Assembly: GCF_000238335.3 (NCBI RefSeq)
Contig: NZ_AHCB03000005.1
Coordinates: forward strand, 868,001-932,000
Source of the DNA: Pseudoalteromonas marina
Lineage (GTDB): Bacteria; Pseudomonadota; Gammaproteobacteria; Enterobacterales; Alteromonadaceae
Reading direction: 5' to 3'
Length of the DNA: 64,000 bases
Shown here one piece after another: positions 46,583-56,236 of the stretch. Every line of letters begins with the position of its first letter. Positions within the stretch are counted from its first letter, which is position 1. The position numbers were made by a program, and so were the translations under genes. The notes beneath the pieces are model-generated. The model worked only from the letters and a program-made list of their open reading frames with translations. It was not told the origin of the DNA and made no database searches.

Positions 46583-48324
46583 TGTCAACGAATACAAAAA
46601 CAATTATTGCCATCATCATTGGGGCAGCACTTGGTGCTGGAGCATTGAGTTTATATCAAGGTACTGGCTCAAACAGTAATAGTAATGAAGCAACATCAGG
46701 AGAAAAAAAGCCTCTGTATTGGGTTGCACCGATGGATTCTAATTACCGCCGGGACAAGCCCGGTAAGTCGCCTATGGGGATGGATCTAATTCCAGTGTAT
46801 GAGGAAGGATCATCTGGTGATGACTTTGGCCCCGGAGCAGTAAAAATTGCGCCTCATGTAGTGAATAACCTTGGGGTTCGCACTGCACCTGTTGAACTGA
46901 AAAATATGCATACTGAAATCTCAACGGTAGGTTATGTTCAATATGATGAAGATAAGCTAATTCATATCCACCCACGGGTTGATGGCTGGATTGATAAACT
47001 TTACATCAAAGCAGCAGGTAACCCTGTAGAGAAAGGGCAGCCTCTTTATACACTATATTCTCCTCAGTTAGTTAATGCTCAGGAAGAGCTGTTAATAGCG
47101 TTAAAGCGCAACAATAGTTCTTTAATTTCAGCAGCCAAAGATCGCCTAAAAGCGTTACAGCTTTCAGCAGACTTTGTTCAAAAGCTAGAAAAGACACGAA
47201 AGGTTCAGCAAACAATTACCTTTTATTCACCACAAGCAGGTGTTGTCGATGGTTTGAAGGTTAGAGAAGGTTTTTATGTAAAGCCGGGAAACACCTTATT
47301 AAGCATTGGCCAGCTAGATCAAGTTTGGGTTGAAGCAGAAGTGTTTGAACGTGACGCAGCCTTAATTAAAAAAGGACTTCCTGTATCAATGACACTGGAT
47401 TATTTACCCGGTGAGGACTGGGCTGGTGTCGTTGATTATGTTTATCCAACATTGAACAGTAAAACACGCACACTCCGAGTGAGATTGAAATTTGATAACA
47501 CAGACTATCAATTAAAACCAAATATGTTTGCACAAGTCTCTATTCACGCTAATCAAGCTGATAGCACCATCCTCGTGCCTAAAGAAGCCGTTATTAGAAC
47601 AGGTAAACAGGACAGAGTAGTACTTGCGTTAGGTGATGGGCAATTTAAATCTATTGAAGTGACTATTGGCCGGGTTGATATCGACAGCATCGAAATATTA
47701 GACGGCTTAAATGAAGATGACGTTGTGGTGACATCTGCCCAATTCTTGATTGATTCTGAATCAAGTAAAAGCTCTGACTTTAAACGAATGACTCATGATG
47801 AAGTGCCTAACTCTGTTTGGATGCAAGGGGATGTTAATAGTGTTATGGCAGGGCACCGCATGGTTAATATTTCACATGGCCCTGCTGAAGCTTGGGATTG
47901 GCCTGAAATGGTTATGGATTTTACTGTGGCTGAAAAAGTCGATATTGACTCATTAAAGTCAGGTCAATCTTTGCACTTTGAAGTGAGCAAAACCGAAGAC
48001 GGTGGATATGAAATTACTGGAATTCATATCATGAGTGAGCCTGAAGTATCATCAGCAACAGTATCTGGTTTGATTAATGCGATTGATATTGATACACGGA
48101 TTCTAAATATTAGCAGAGGCCCAATAGAGAAATGGGATAGACCTGCTGCGACGATGGATTTTATCGTCGCGGACAATATAGAAATGGTTGATTTCAATGT
48201 CGGTGATAATGTCACTTTCACTTTTGAGGTTAGAGATGACTTAGTTATCACTGACATTTCTCTTGAATCAGATGAACAACACGGCAAGGAAAATAAAGCT
48301 GCTGTTGATCATTCTAATCATTAA
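46582..48324 (+). CDS. cusB: RND periplasmic adaptor (CusB-like) with two C-terminal CusF-like domains
   Basis: A 580-residue protein. After an N-terminal anchor (8-27) come a heavy-metal-binding YWVAPMDSNYRRD-PMGMDLIPVY segment (about 48-75) and a membrane-fusion core with HlyD-type lipoyl and barrel domains (100-390). Two CusF-like domains follow. The first (about 405-485) keeps the Cu/Ag ligands H432, W440, M443 and M445. The second (about 495-565) has R512, R520 and A523 at the matching sites and keeps only M525. Fusion of CusF to CusB means the metal is handed over within one chain. Confidence 0.9.
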   Translation: MSTNTKTIIAIIIGAALGAGALSLYQGTGSNSNSNEATSGEKKPLYWVAPMDSNYRRDKPGKSPMGMDLIPVYEEGSSGDDFGPGAVKIAPHVVNNLGVRTAPVELKNMHTEISTVGYVQYDEDKLIHIHPRVDGWIDKLYIKAAGNPVEKGQPLYTLYSPQLVNAQEELLIALKRNNSSLISAAKDRLKALQLSADFVQKLEKTRKVQQTITFYSPQAGVVDGLKVREGFYVKPGNTLLSIGQLDQVWVEAEVFERDAALIKKGLPVSMTLDYLPGEDWAGVVDYVYPTLNSKTRTLRVRLKFDNTDYQLKPNMFAQVSIHANQADSTILVPKEAVIRTGKQDRVVLALGDGQFKSIEVTIGRVDIDSIEILDGLNEDDVVVTSAQFLIDSESSKSSDFKRMTHDEVPNSVWMQGDVNSVMAGHRMVNISHGPAEAWDWPEMVMDFTVAEKVDIDSLKSGQSLHFEVSKTEDGGYEITGIHIMSEPEVSSATVSGLINAIDIDTRILNISRGPIEKWDRPAATMDFIVADNIEMVDFNVGDNVTFTFEVRDDLVITDISLESDEQHGKENKAAVDHSNH

Positions 48325-48338
48325 GTGGGAGAAAAATA

Positions 48339-51300
48339 ATGATTGAATCAATTATTAGATGGTCTATCGGCAATCGTTTCTTTGTTTTGTTGATTACCTT
48401 AATTATCGCGTTTGGTGGTTTGTATTCATTACAAAAAACACCAGTAGATGCACTCCCCGATCTTTCTGATGTGCAGGTGATAATTAAGACGAGCTATCCG
48501 GGACAGGCACCACAAGTAGTGCAGGATCAAGTGACATTTCCTCTTACTACAGCGATGTTATCAGTGCCGGGGGCGCAAACTGTTCGTGGTTACTCATTTT
48601 TTGGTGATTCCTACGTCTACATTATTTTTGATGACGATACTGATTTGTATTGGGCTAGAAGCAGAGTACTTGAATACTTAAGCCAAGTAGCATCAAGCCT
48701 GCCTGATTCGGCAAAACCTCAATTAGGACCTGATGCAACAGGTGTGGGTTGGGTATACATTTACGCTTTAACAGATAAGTCTGGAAACCATGATCTAAGC
48801 CAATTAAGAAGCATTCAAGACTGGTTCTTAAAGTATGAACTACAAACTGTTCCGGGCGTGTCCGAAGTTGCCGCCGTTGGTGGTATGGTTAAGCAGTATC
48901 AAGTGCAAGTAGATCCTGATAAATTGAGAGCTTACGATATTCCTCTAAGTTTAATACAAATAGCCTTACAAAAAGGGAACAAAGAAACTGGCGCATCCGT
49001 TGTGGAAATGGCTGAAGCTGAATATATGGTTACCGCAACGGGGTATATTCAATCAGTTAGTGATATAGAGAAAATCCCACTTGGTATTAACGAACAAGGC
49101 ACGCCATTGCGTATTGGTGATGTTGCTACCGTTAATTTAGGGCCTCAAATGCGCCGTGGTATCGCAGAGCTTAATGGTGAAGGCGAAGTTGTTGGTGGTG
49201 TTGTCGTTATGCGCTTTGGTGAAAACGCTCAACAAACCATAAACGGGGTAAAAGAAAAACTTGAATCGCTTAAATCTTCTCTACCAGAGGGGGTGGAGAT
49301 TGTCCCTGTTTATGACAGATCGAAGTTAATAGATCGTGCTGTTGATAATCTTTGGAGCAAGTTGCTAGAGGAGCTTGCAGTCGTTGCTATTGTCTGTGTG
49401 GCTTTCCTATTTCATCTTCGCTCATCTATTGTGGCAGTTGTTACTCTGCCATTAGGTATCTTGGTGTCGTTCATTATCATGTATATGCAAGGCATCAATG
49501 CCAACATTATGTCTTTAGGCGGTATCGCTATTGCGATTGGTGCGATGACTGATGGTGCAATAGTGATGATTGAAAATATGCACAAGCATATGGAGAAAAC
49601 ACCACTAACAGATGAAAATCGCTGGCAAATTGTTGCTAAGGCTGCGAGTGAAGTAGGCCCTGCACTATTTTTTAGCTTACTGATCATTACAGTCTCATTC
49701 TTACCTGTATTTATCTTGGAAGCGCAAGAAGGAAGAATGTTCTCTCCGCTCGCCTATACAAAAACCTATGCAATGGCGGCATCAGCAGGTTTGGCGATCA
49801 CATTGGTGCCTGTTTTGATGGGCTACTTTATTCGAGGCAAAGTTGTTTCTGAAAAGAAAAACCCGTTAAACCGATTATTGATTGCTATCTACATGCCTGT
49901 TTTAAAGCAAGTCATGAAGTTTCCAAAATCGACAATAGTAGCAGCAATATTAGTGACTATCGTTGGCTTTTGGCCTGTCGATAAAATTGGTAGTGAATTC
50001 ATTCCGCCATTGGATGAAGGCGATCTCATGTATATGCCTACTACCTATCCCGGTATTTCAATTGGTAAAGCAAGGGAGTTATTGCAGCAAACAGACAAGC
50101 TTATTCGCACTGTGCCAGAAGTTGAAACTGTATTTGGTAAAGTAGGAAGAGCTGAAACTGCAACCGATCCTGCACCTTTAACCATGATTGAAACCTTTAT
50201 TCAATTGAAGCCACAAGAGCAGTGGCGAGAGGGTGTGACTACTGAATCGTTAAAAGCTGAGTTTGATAAATTGGTTAAGTTTCCGGGCTTAACGAATGCT
50301 TGGGTTATGCCAATCAAGACCCGAATCGACATGTTAGCAACAGGCATAAAAACGCCTGTGGGTATTAAAGTCGCCGGACCAGAGCTTGATGTGATTCAGG
50401 AAATCGGCCAACAAATAGAGCAAATTTTACCCGAAGTTACAGGCACAGCATCAGTTTACTCAGAGCGAGTTGCAGGTGGACGATATATCAAGGTTGATAT
50501 TTCACGCGATAAGGCAAGTCGCTTTGGGTTAAACATCGAAGATGTTCAACAAGTGGTTTCTACAGCTATTGGTGGTATGAACGTTACCCAAACGGTAGAA
50601 GGTCAAGAGCGTTACCCTGTTAACTTACGCTATCCGCAAGACTATCGAGACTCTCCTGAGCAGCTATCACGATTACCTGTTGTAACACCAAGTGGTCAAC
50701 GCATTGCACTAGGTGATGTCGCAGATATTCGAGTTGAGAACGGTCCGCCGGGGATTAAGAGTGAAAATGCTCGTTTAAATGGCTGGACGTTTATCGATAT
50801 AGACGGTGTTGACGTAGGTACTTATGTTGAAAGTGCAAAAATACACTTGGCTAATAATCTAAAACTACCAGCAGGTTATTCAATTACTTGGGCTGGGCAA
50901 TACGAATATATGGAAAGAGCGAAAGAAAAGCTCACCTATGTATTGCCTTTAACACTCGCCATTATTGTTATTCTACTTTACTTAAACTTCAGAGCGTTTA
51001 GTGAGGTGGCTATCATTATCGTTACCTTGCCGATGGCGATGATTGGTGGCTTATGGTTGATGTATCTGGAAGGGTTTAACTTCTCTGTGGCTGTTGGCGT
51101 GGGCTTTATTGCTCTAGCTGGGGTAGCGGTTGAGATTGGTGTGATAATGTTGGTCTATCTTAATCAGGCACTTGCTGAGCTTAAGGAAAAAGCTGAAGAG
51201 CGAGCTGAACCTATCTCTGATGATGCATATCAAGATGCATTATTGCACGGTGCAGCCTTACGAGTTCGTCCAGTAATGATGACAGTTGCAACAATCATTA

Positions 51301-51503
51301 TCGGCTTGATGCCCATTTTATATGGTACAGGAACAGGTTCGGAGATTATGAGTCGTATTGCTGCACCTATGGTAGGCGGAATGACAAGTGCTGTGCTACT
51401 CACTCTTATTGTGCTCCCAGTAATTTACTCAATCGTTAAAAAGCCAGAATTAAACGCCTTTAACAAGGAGCTTTCTAAGGCGGAGCTAAAAAGTAATGCT
51501 TAG
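48339..51503 (+). CDS. cusA: Heavy-metal efflux RND transporter (CusA-like)
   Basis: A 1054-residue inner-membrane pump of the HME-RND family with 12 spans and two large periplasmic loops. The three Met residues that bind Cu(I)/Ag(I) in CusA are visible as MYMPTTYPG, PLTMIETF and RIDMLATG. The proton-relay acids are seen in GAMTDGAIVMIENMHKH and the ALAGVAVEIGVIM region. With cusB and cusC it would export periplasmic copper or silver to the outside. It is complete. Confidence 0.95.
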   Translation: MIESIIRWSIGNRFFVLLITLIIAFGGLYSLQKTPVDALPDLSDVQVIIKTSYPGQAPQVVQDQVTFPLTTAMLSVPGAQTVRGYSFFGDSYVYIIFDDDTDLYWARSRVLEYLSQVASSLPDSAKPQLGPDATGVGWVYIYALTDKSGNHDLSQLRSIQDWFLKYELQTVPGVSEVAAVGGMVKQYQVQVDPDKLRAYDIPLSLIQIALQKGNKETGASVVEMAEAEYMVTATGYIQSVSDIEKIPLGINEQGTPLRIGDVATVNLGPQMRRGIAELNGEGEVVGGVVVMRFGENAQQTINGVKEKLESLKSSLPEGVEIVPVYDRSKLIDRAVDNLWSKLLEELAVVAIVCVAFLFHLRSSIVAVVTLPLGILVSFIIMYMQGINANIMSLGGIAIAIGAMTDGAIVMIENMHKHMEKTPLTDENRWQIVAKAASEVGPALFFSLLIITVSFLPVFILEAQEGRMFSPLAYTKTYAMAASAGLAITLVPVLMGYFIRGKVVSEKKNPLNRLLIAIYMPVLKQVMKFPKSTIVAAILVTIVGFWPVDKIGSEFIPPLDEGDLMYMPTTYPGISIGKARELLQQTDKLIRTVPEVETVFGKVGRAETATDPAPLTMIETFIQLKPQEQWREGVTTESLKAEFDKLVKFPGLTNAWVMPIKTRIDMLATGIKTPVGIKVAGPELDVIQEIGQQIEQILPEVTGTASVYSERVAGGRYIKVDISRDKASRFGLNIEDVQQVVSTAIGGMNVTQTVEGQERYPVNLRYPQDYRDSPEQLSRLPVVTPSGQRIALGDVADIRVENGPPGIKSENARLNGWTFIDIDGVDVGTYVESAKIHLANNLKLPAGYSITWAGQYEYMERAKEKLTYVLPLTLAIIVILLYLNFRAFSEVAIIIVTLPMAMIGGLWLMYLEGFNFSVAVGVGFIALAGVAVEIGVIMLVYLNQALAELKEKAEERAEPISDDAYQDALLHGAALRVRPVMMTVATIIIGLMPILYGTGTGSEIMSRIAAPMVGGMTSAVLLTLIVLPVIYSIVKKPELNAFNKELSKAELKSNA

Positions 51504-51556
51504 CGAAGTTAAGAAACCATAAATAGCAATTTCAATAAACTAAAATAGAGGTAAAT

Positions 51557-51904
51557 ATGAAAAAACTAATTAAATTTTTAACCGTAATCAGTGTCGTTTT
51601 TAGTAGTGCGGTATTTGCGCATGTGCATCTTGAAAAAAGTGTGCCTGCTGATAATGCAATGCTAATGAATCCTCCAGAAGAGTTAACTTTGGTGTTCACC
51701 AAAGAGGTACGTGTTGTAAAAGTTTCATTGGCCAATAAACAAGGCGAAGAATTTAAATTTGGATTCGAGCCTTCTAAAGTCGCTACTAGCAAATTTACAT
51801 GGAAACTACCTAAATTAGCTCCTGCAAACTATGCTGTGGATGTAACCTTCTTAGGTAACGATGGTCATAAAATGAAACATAGCTTCGGCTTTATGGTTCA
51901 CTAA
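51557..51904 (+). CDS. copC: Periplasmic copper-binding protein CopC
   Basis: A 115-residue protein with a signal peptide ending VFA, mature N-terminus H-V-H-LEKSVPADN. The first His of the mature protein and later residues (KMKHSFGFMVH) are the Cu(II) ligands typical of CopC. The Met-rich Cu(I) loop of Pseudomonas CopC is absent, so it is of the Cu(II)-only class. It lies directly before copD. Confidence 0.9.
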   Translation: MKKLIKFLTVISVVFSSAVFAHVHLEKSVPADNAMLMNPPEELTLVFTKEVRVVKVSLANKQGEEFKFGFEPSKVATSKFTWKLPKLAPANYAVDVTFLGNDGHKMKHSFGFMVH

Positions 51905-51923
51905 AATAGGCGGTGTGATTGAT

Positions 51924-52811
51924 ATGGAAATGTATATCTGGAATACAGTCATTGTACTGTCAAAAATTGTATTTTACGTCGGCTTTGCCTGTATTGCTGG
52001 TTATACATTTTTCAGGCAAATATTTGAGAATAATGAATCTCATACTAATACTGTAATAGCGAATTTAACGTGGACAAGAACTTATATAGTTATGGCTTTG
52101 ATCGCTAATATTACTTGGTTCTTTGCCAGTACTGGTGCAATGGCAGAAGAGGGAATTCAGGGGGCGATAGACGCTGATATATTGGCTATTATGTGGGACT
52201 CCTCTGTCGGCACTGGAGCTTTGCTTCGAGCGCTTGGGCTAGTTACCGCAATAATCGCTTTAGCTTTAAGGTTCAAACTCGCTGTGAACTCGTACTTAAA
52301 ACAAAGCGCTTTAATGTTGAGTTTATTAATCCTTGCATACTCATTCACGTTACTGGGTCATATTTCTGAGTTAGGCACAATTGAAAAAGGCTTGCTTATT
52401 TTGCATGTGCTCGTTATGGCATGGTGGTTTGGGGCGTTATTGCCACTAAAACAGGCTTGCCATCAGCTAAGTTATGCAGAACTTCATTTGCTGATGGAAA
52501 GCTTTGGCAAACAAGCAAGTTTTACAGTGAGCCTATTGTTGGTAGCAGGCCTCTGGCTCGTGATTCAATTGGTCGGAAGTCTTGATGCACTAATAAGCTC
52601 AAGTTACGGACAAACACTGTTGTTTAAATTGGCCCTTGTAGTGTCTATTTTGGCACTTGCTGCTAAACATAAACTAATACTCGTTCCACAACTTAAAAAT
52701 AGTCAAGGCAGAGAGGCTTTATCTAAATCTATCTCGATAGAAATGCTAGTAGCTTTTGCCATTTTATCTGTAACGGCTGGGCTTACTAGTGTTGTTGGCC
52801 CTGCAAATTAA
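51924..52811 (+). CDS. copD: Copper resistance membrane protein CopD
   Basis: A 295-residue protein with about eight membrane spans. I chose the ATG at 51924; a GTG three codons upstream is too close to the ribosome binding site. LLIL-HVLVMAWWFGALLPLKQA and the C-terminal FKLALVVSILALAAKHK are typical CopD features. It is thought to work with CopC in copper uptake or homeostasis. Confidence 0.88.
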   Translation: MEMYIWNTVIVLSKIVFYVGFACIAGYTFFRQIFENNESHTNTVIANLTWTRTYIVMALIANITWFFASTGAMAEEGIQGAIDADILAIMWDSSVGTGALLRALGLVTAIIALALRFKLAVNSYLKQSALMLSLLILAYSFTLLGHISELGTIEKGLLILHVLVMAWWFGALLPLKQACHQLSYAELHLLMESFGKQASFTVSLLLVAGLWLVIQLVGSLDALISSSYGQTLLFKLALVVSILALAAKHKLILVPQLKNSQGREALSKSISIEMLVAFAILSVTAGLTSVVGPAN

Positions 52812-52826
52812 AACCTAAAAGAGAGA

Positions 52827-53297
52827 ATGAAAATGAAAACAATAAATATATTACTCGTTTTATTAATGACGTTTAGTTTCGCAGCAAACGCTCATGGTGA
52901 TAAGAACAAAGACAAAGGTTTGTTTAAAGGTATAGATACCCCTGCCGCAAAAGTTGTTTTGGCATTTCATCAAGCACTTGAAACTGGCAATCAAAAACAG
53001 GCTAGAGCGCAGTTAGCGGATGATGTCACCATTTTCGAGGGAGGCCGCGTTGAAAGGAGCGCTGATGAATATGCTCATCATCATATGTTGTCGGATATGA
53101 AGTATTTAGCAGCGATGAAGAGCGACACACTTGAACATCAAGTGACGATACTTGGAAATACCGCTATCTCTGCGTCGCGTAGTCAAACTACAGGTACTCA
53201 TAAAGGTGTTGAACGCGATTATCAAGGCATGGAAACGATAGTGCTGGAAAAACAAAATGGTGAATGGAAGATTAAGCACATTCATTGGTCACATTAA
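52827..53297 (+). CDS. Exported DUF4440/SnoaL-like protein
   Basis: A 156-residue protein with signal peptide ending ANA, mature H-G-DKNKDKG. The NTF2-like fold follows (VLAFHQALETGNQKQARAQL, VTIFEGGRVERSADEYAHHH, HWSH end). Many His residues cluster in the domain. Such genes occur between copD and copA in marine copper islands. The function is unknown; a copper-binding role is inferred. Confidence 0.78.
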   Translation: MKMKTINILLVLLMTFSFAANAHGDKNKDKGLFKGIDTPAAKVVLAFHQALETGNQKQARAQLADDVTIFEGGRVERSADEYAHHHMLSDMKYLAAMKSDTLEHQVTILGNTAISASRSQTTGTHKGVERDYQGMETIVLEKQNGEWKIKHIHWSH

Positions 53298-53324
53298 TTT
53301 ATTGGTTAAATAACGGAGTACAAA

Positions 53325-55148
53325 ATGAGAATTAAAAGTCCATTACATCAAGTTTCTACGCCACGTAGACGCTTTGTACAAGGTGTAATTGCTGGCGGTG
53401 TATTAGCTGCTTTTCCAAGTGTTCTTCATGCAGCTTCATCTTTGATTGCTGGAACTTCAACAGGTACTGCGCCCGAACTAAGTGGAGAAGTAATAGATTT
53501 AGTGATAGATGAGTCACCCGTAAACTTCACAGGTGTTGTAAGAATGGCTACAACAATCAATGGCTCAATACCAGCTCCTACCTTGCGCCTCAGAGAAGGT
53601 GATGACGTTACTATCAGGGTAACTAATAAATTATCAGTGCCGAGTTCAATTCATTGGCATGGGATCATTCTTCCGTATCAAATGGATGGCGTACCGGGTA
53701 TTAGCTTTAAAGGTATAATGCCGGGTGAAACCTTTGTTTATAAATTTAAGCTGCAACAAAGCGGCACATATTGGTATCACTCACACAGTGGCTTTCAAGA
53801 AATGACAGGTATGTACGGCGCATTAATTATTGAGCCAAGAGAAAAGGATATTATTAGTGCTGACAATGAGCATGTCATCCAATTGTCTGATTGGACTGAT
53901 GATGACCCAATGGATTTGTTTCGCAAGTTAAAAGTACAGGGCGATGTATTTAACTTTAATCAACCTACTGTTCCAGAGTTTTTTGATGACATTTCAAATA
54001 GCAGCGTTTCAAATGCGCTACAACGCCGGGAAATGTGGAATAAAATGAGAATGAACCCTACAGATCTTGCAGACTTATCAGCATCTGCAATGACTTTTTT
54101 AATGAATGGTTGTGCGCCTTTGACAAACTGGCGTGGAATGTTTAAAGCTGGCGAAAAGGTTAGGCTTAGATTTATTAACGGTTCTAGCAATACGTTTTTT
54201 GATGTAAGAATACCTGAGCTGAAGTTAACAGTTGTACAAGCTGATGGACAAAATGTTGAACCTGTGACAGTAGATGAATTTAGATTTGGTCCCGGTGAAA
54301 CTTATGATGTACTTGTCGAGCCAAAAAATGATGCATATACGATTTTTGCACAAAGCATGGATCGCTCAGGTTATGCTAAAGGTACTTTATCAATGGCACC
54401 TAACGTTGATGCACCAGTACCTTCTTTAGACCCCGTTGAGTGGTTAACGATGACAGATATGATGGGCAATATGACCCATGATAGTGTGCATTCTACAATG
54501 GCTGATACGGCAGGTATGTCGGGCATGAATTCTAATAAAATGGATCATAGTGCAATGGGTCATGGAGCGATGGCAATGGATCATAGTAAACATGGAATGA
54601 CTAAAAACCCATTAGCTGTTGCTAGCACTAAAGTGCGTCATGCAAAAACAGAGTATGGAGCTTCTGTTGATATGCGTGTTGATATGCCTAGAACAAACCT
54701 TGATGATCCCGGTATAGGTTTACGTAAAAATGGACGCCGTGTTTTAACACTTGCAGATTTACATTCTCTTGAGGGAATTACAAACCAGCAAGAGCCAGAG
54801 GCTGAAATTGAATTACATTTAACTGGAAACATGGAGCGTTATAGCTGGTCATTTGATGGCTTGGAATTTGGAAAAAGCACGCCAGTTCACATGAAGCATA
54901 ATCAACGTTTAAGAGTTATTTTACAAAACGATACAATGATGACACATCCCATGCACCTGCATGGTATGTGGAGCGATTTGGAGAATGAAAAAGGTGATGT
55001 ACAGGTTCGTCGCCATACTATCCCTGTACAACCAGCGCAAAGAATTAGTTTTTTAACAACACCTCATGACGTAGGTCGCTGGGCATGGCATTGCCATTTA
55101 TTATTCCACATGGATGCAGGTATGTTTAGAGAGGTAGTTGTATCATGA
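53325..55148 (+). CDS. copA: Multicopper oxidase CopA, periplasmic copper resistance
   Basis: A 607-residue enzyme with a Tat signal (TPRRRFVQG). Three cupredoxin domains hold the copper motifs SIHWHGI, WYHSHSG, HPMHLHG and HCHLLFHMDAGM, the last including the type 1 and trinuclear ligands. A Met/His-rich insert (about 385-425, MDHSAMGHGAMAMDHSKHGM) matches the Cu(I) oxidase/CopA type. It would oxidise Cu(I) to less toxic Cu(II). Its stop overlaps the copB start by 4 bp. Confidence 0.94.
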   Translation: MRIKSPLHQVSTPRRRFVQGVIAGGVLAAFPSVLHAASSLIAGTSTGTAPELSGEVIDLVIDESPVNFTGVVRMATTINGSIPAPTLRLREGDDVTIRVTNKLSVPSSIHWHGIILPYQMDGVPGISFKGIMPGETFVYKFKLQQSGTYWYHSHSGFQEMTGMYGALIIEPREKDIISADNEHVIQLSDWTDDDPMDLFRKLKVQGDVFNFNQPTVPEFFDDISNSSVSNALQRREMWNKMRMNPTDLADLSASAMTFLMNGCAPLTNWRGMFKAGEKVRLRFINGSSNTFFDVRIPELKLTVVQADGQNVEPVTVDEFRFGPGETYDVLVEPKNDAYTIFAQSMDRSGYAKGTLSMAPNVDAPVPSLDPVEWLTMTDMMGNMTHDSVHSTMADTAGMSGMNSNKMDHSAMGHGAMAMDHSKHGMTKNPLAVASTKVRHAKTEYGASVDMRVDMPRTNLDDPGIGLRKNGRRVLTLADLHSLEGITNQQEPEAEIELHLTGNMERYSWSFDGLEFGKSTPVHMKHNQRLRVILQNDTMMTHPMHLHGMWSDLENEKGDVQVRRHTIPVQPAQRISFLTTPHDVGRWAWHCHLLFHMDAGMFREVVVS

Positions 55149-56017
55149 AAAAATTAATACTAACCAATACGTTAAGACTATTATTAATAGGTTTGCCCCT
55201 TATAAGTGTATCTGTATCTGTATCTGTATCTGCAAAAGATGAGATGACTGAGATGGGTGATTCTAAAATGCAAGCACAAGGTGGAGATGCACCTAAAGAT
55301 GCTAGAGACCCCCATGCTTATGCAGCAGGTACAACTTTGACTGAAGGCCCTTATGCACTCAGTAGCGACAAACGACTGACTTTGGCAGATGAGCATTCAT
55401 TTTACGCGCTACTAGGGGATCGTCTTGAATATAATGAGCAAACAAACGCAGGTGTTTTTGACTTTCAGGCATGGTATGGCACTACTTTTGATAGATTAGT
55501 CATCAAAACTGAAGGAGATTTTAGCGAAGGTAATTTAGAGGAGAACCAAACAGATTTTCTATGGGGCCACGCAATATCTGCTTATTGGGATACACAAGTC
55601 GGTATTCGACTTGATTACAATAACGAAGGTGAAAACCGCAAATGGCTAGCTTTTGGTTTACAAGGTCTAGCCCCCTACTGGTTTGAAATTGATATGACTG
55701 CGTATTTAGGAGAGCAAGGTAATAGTGCATTTTCGATCGAAGCTGAGTATGAGCTATTACTTACTCAAAAGTTAATTGTTCAACCACGAGCAGAGTTGAC
55801 GCTTTACGGTAAGGATGACGTCCAAAATAACCTTGGTAGTGGCTTGTCTAGCAGTGCTATTGGTTTTCGGGTTCGTTATGAGTTTACCCGCCAGTTTGCT
55901 CCCTATGTTGGCGTTGAGTGGACAAATAAATTTGGTAATACAGCCGACTTTGCGAAGTTAAATGGGCAAAGTACTCGTGATACTGCTTTTGTTGCAGGTA
56001 TCAAGTTCTGGCTCTGA
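55145..56017 (+). CDS. copB: Outer-membrane copper resistance protein CopB
   Basis: A 290-residue protein with signal peptide and a CopB beta-barrel domain (about 80-290) ending AFVAGIKFWL. The N-terminal linker is short, with few Met/His repeats compared with Pseudomonas CopB. The signal-peptide region contains four GTATCT hexamers (55208-55231) that encode VSVSVSVS. It is the last gene of the operon. Confidence 0.9.
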   Translation: MKKLILTNTLRLLLIGLPLISVSVSVSVSAKDEMTEMGDSKMQAQGGDAPKDARDPHAYAAGTTLTEGPYALSSDKRLTLADEHSFYALLGDRLEYNEQTNAGVFDFQAWYGTTFDRLVIKTEGDFSEGNLEENQTDFLWGHAISAYWDTQVGIRLDYNNEGENRKWLAFGLQGLAPYWFEIDMTAYLGEQGNSAFSIEAEYELLLTQKLIVQPRAELTLYGKDDVQNNLGSGLSSSAIGFRVRYEFTRQFAPYVGVEWTNKFGNTADFAKLNGQSTRDTAFVAGIKFWL

Positions 56018-56018
56018 T

Positions 56019-56236
56019 ATGAAGAAATACTATATTGACTTGATGAGAGCTACCGCAACTATATTGATGGTAGCTTTCGTTTTTTGGGATTTAAACCATT
56101 TTAGTTATGTTAGGAAAGGCCTAGCTAATAGTTTTTTTGGAAAGAACTAAGAGCAGTAATAGTAAGCTACTTCTTGTTTTCAATCGGTGCCAGTCTGGTG
56201 TATACCTATCAAGGTGGAATATCAGCTAAGAAGTAA
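56019..56236 (+). pseudogene. Frameshifted 5' remnant of a DUF1624-type membrane protein
   Basis: ATG 56019 opens MKKYYIDLMRATATILMVAF, continuing VFWDLNHFSYVRKG, and stops at 56150. A shift of frame at the T7 run (56132-56138) restores the match: FFWKELRAVIVSYFLFSIGA, then SLVYTYQGG, stopping at 56236. The order RxxAxxxMxxFxFxDL, FW-x-LR, then FLFxxGxSL resembles the start of DUF1624/heparan-alpha-glucosaminide acetyltransferase-like proteins. The rest is lost. A family hint, not certain. Confidence 0.6.

Noticed and set aside
55962..56018. An open frame crossing the copB end into the DUF1624-like remnant
   Set aside because: The first part is the copB 3' end in another frame. Only the part from ATG 56019 shows family-like sequence.
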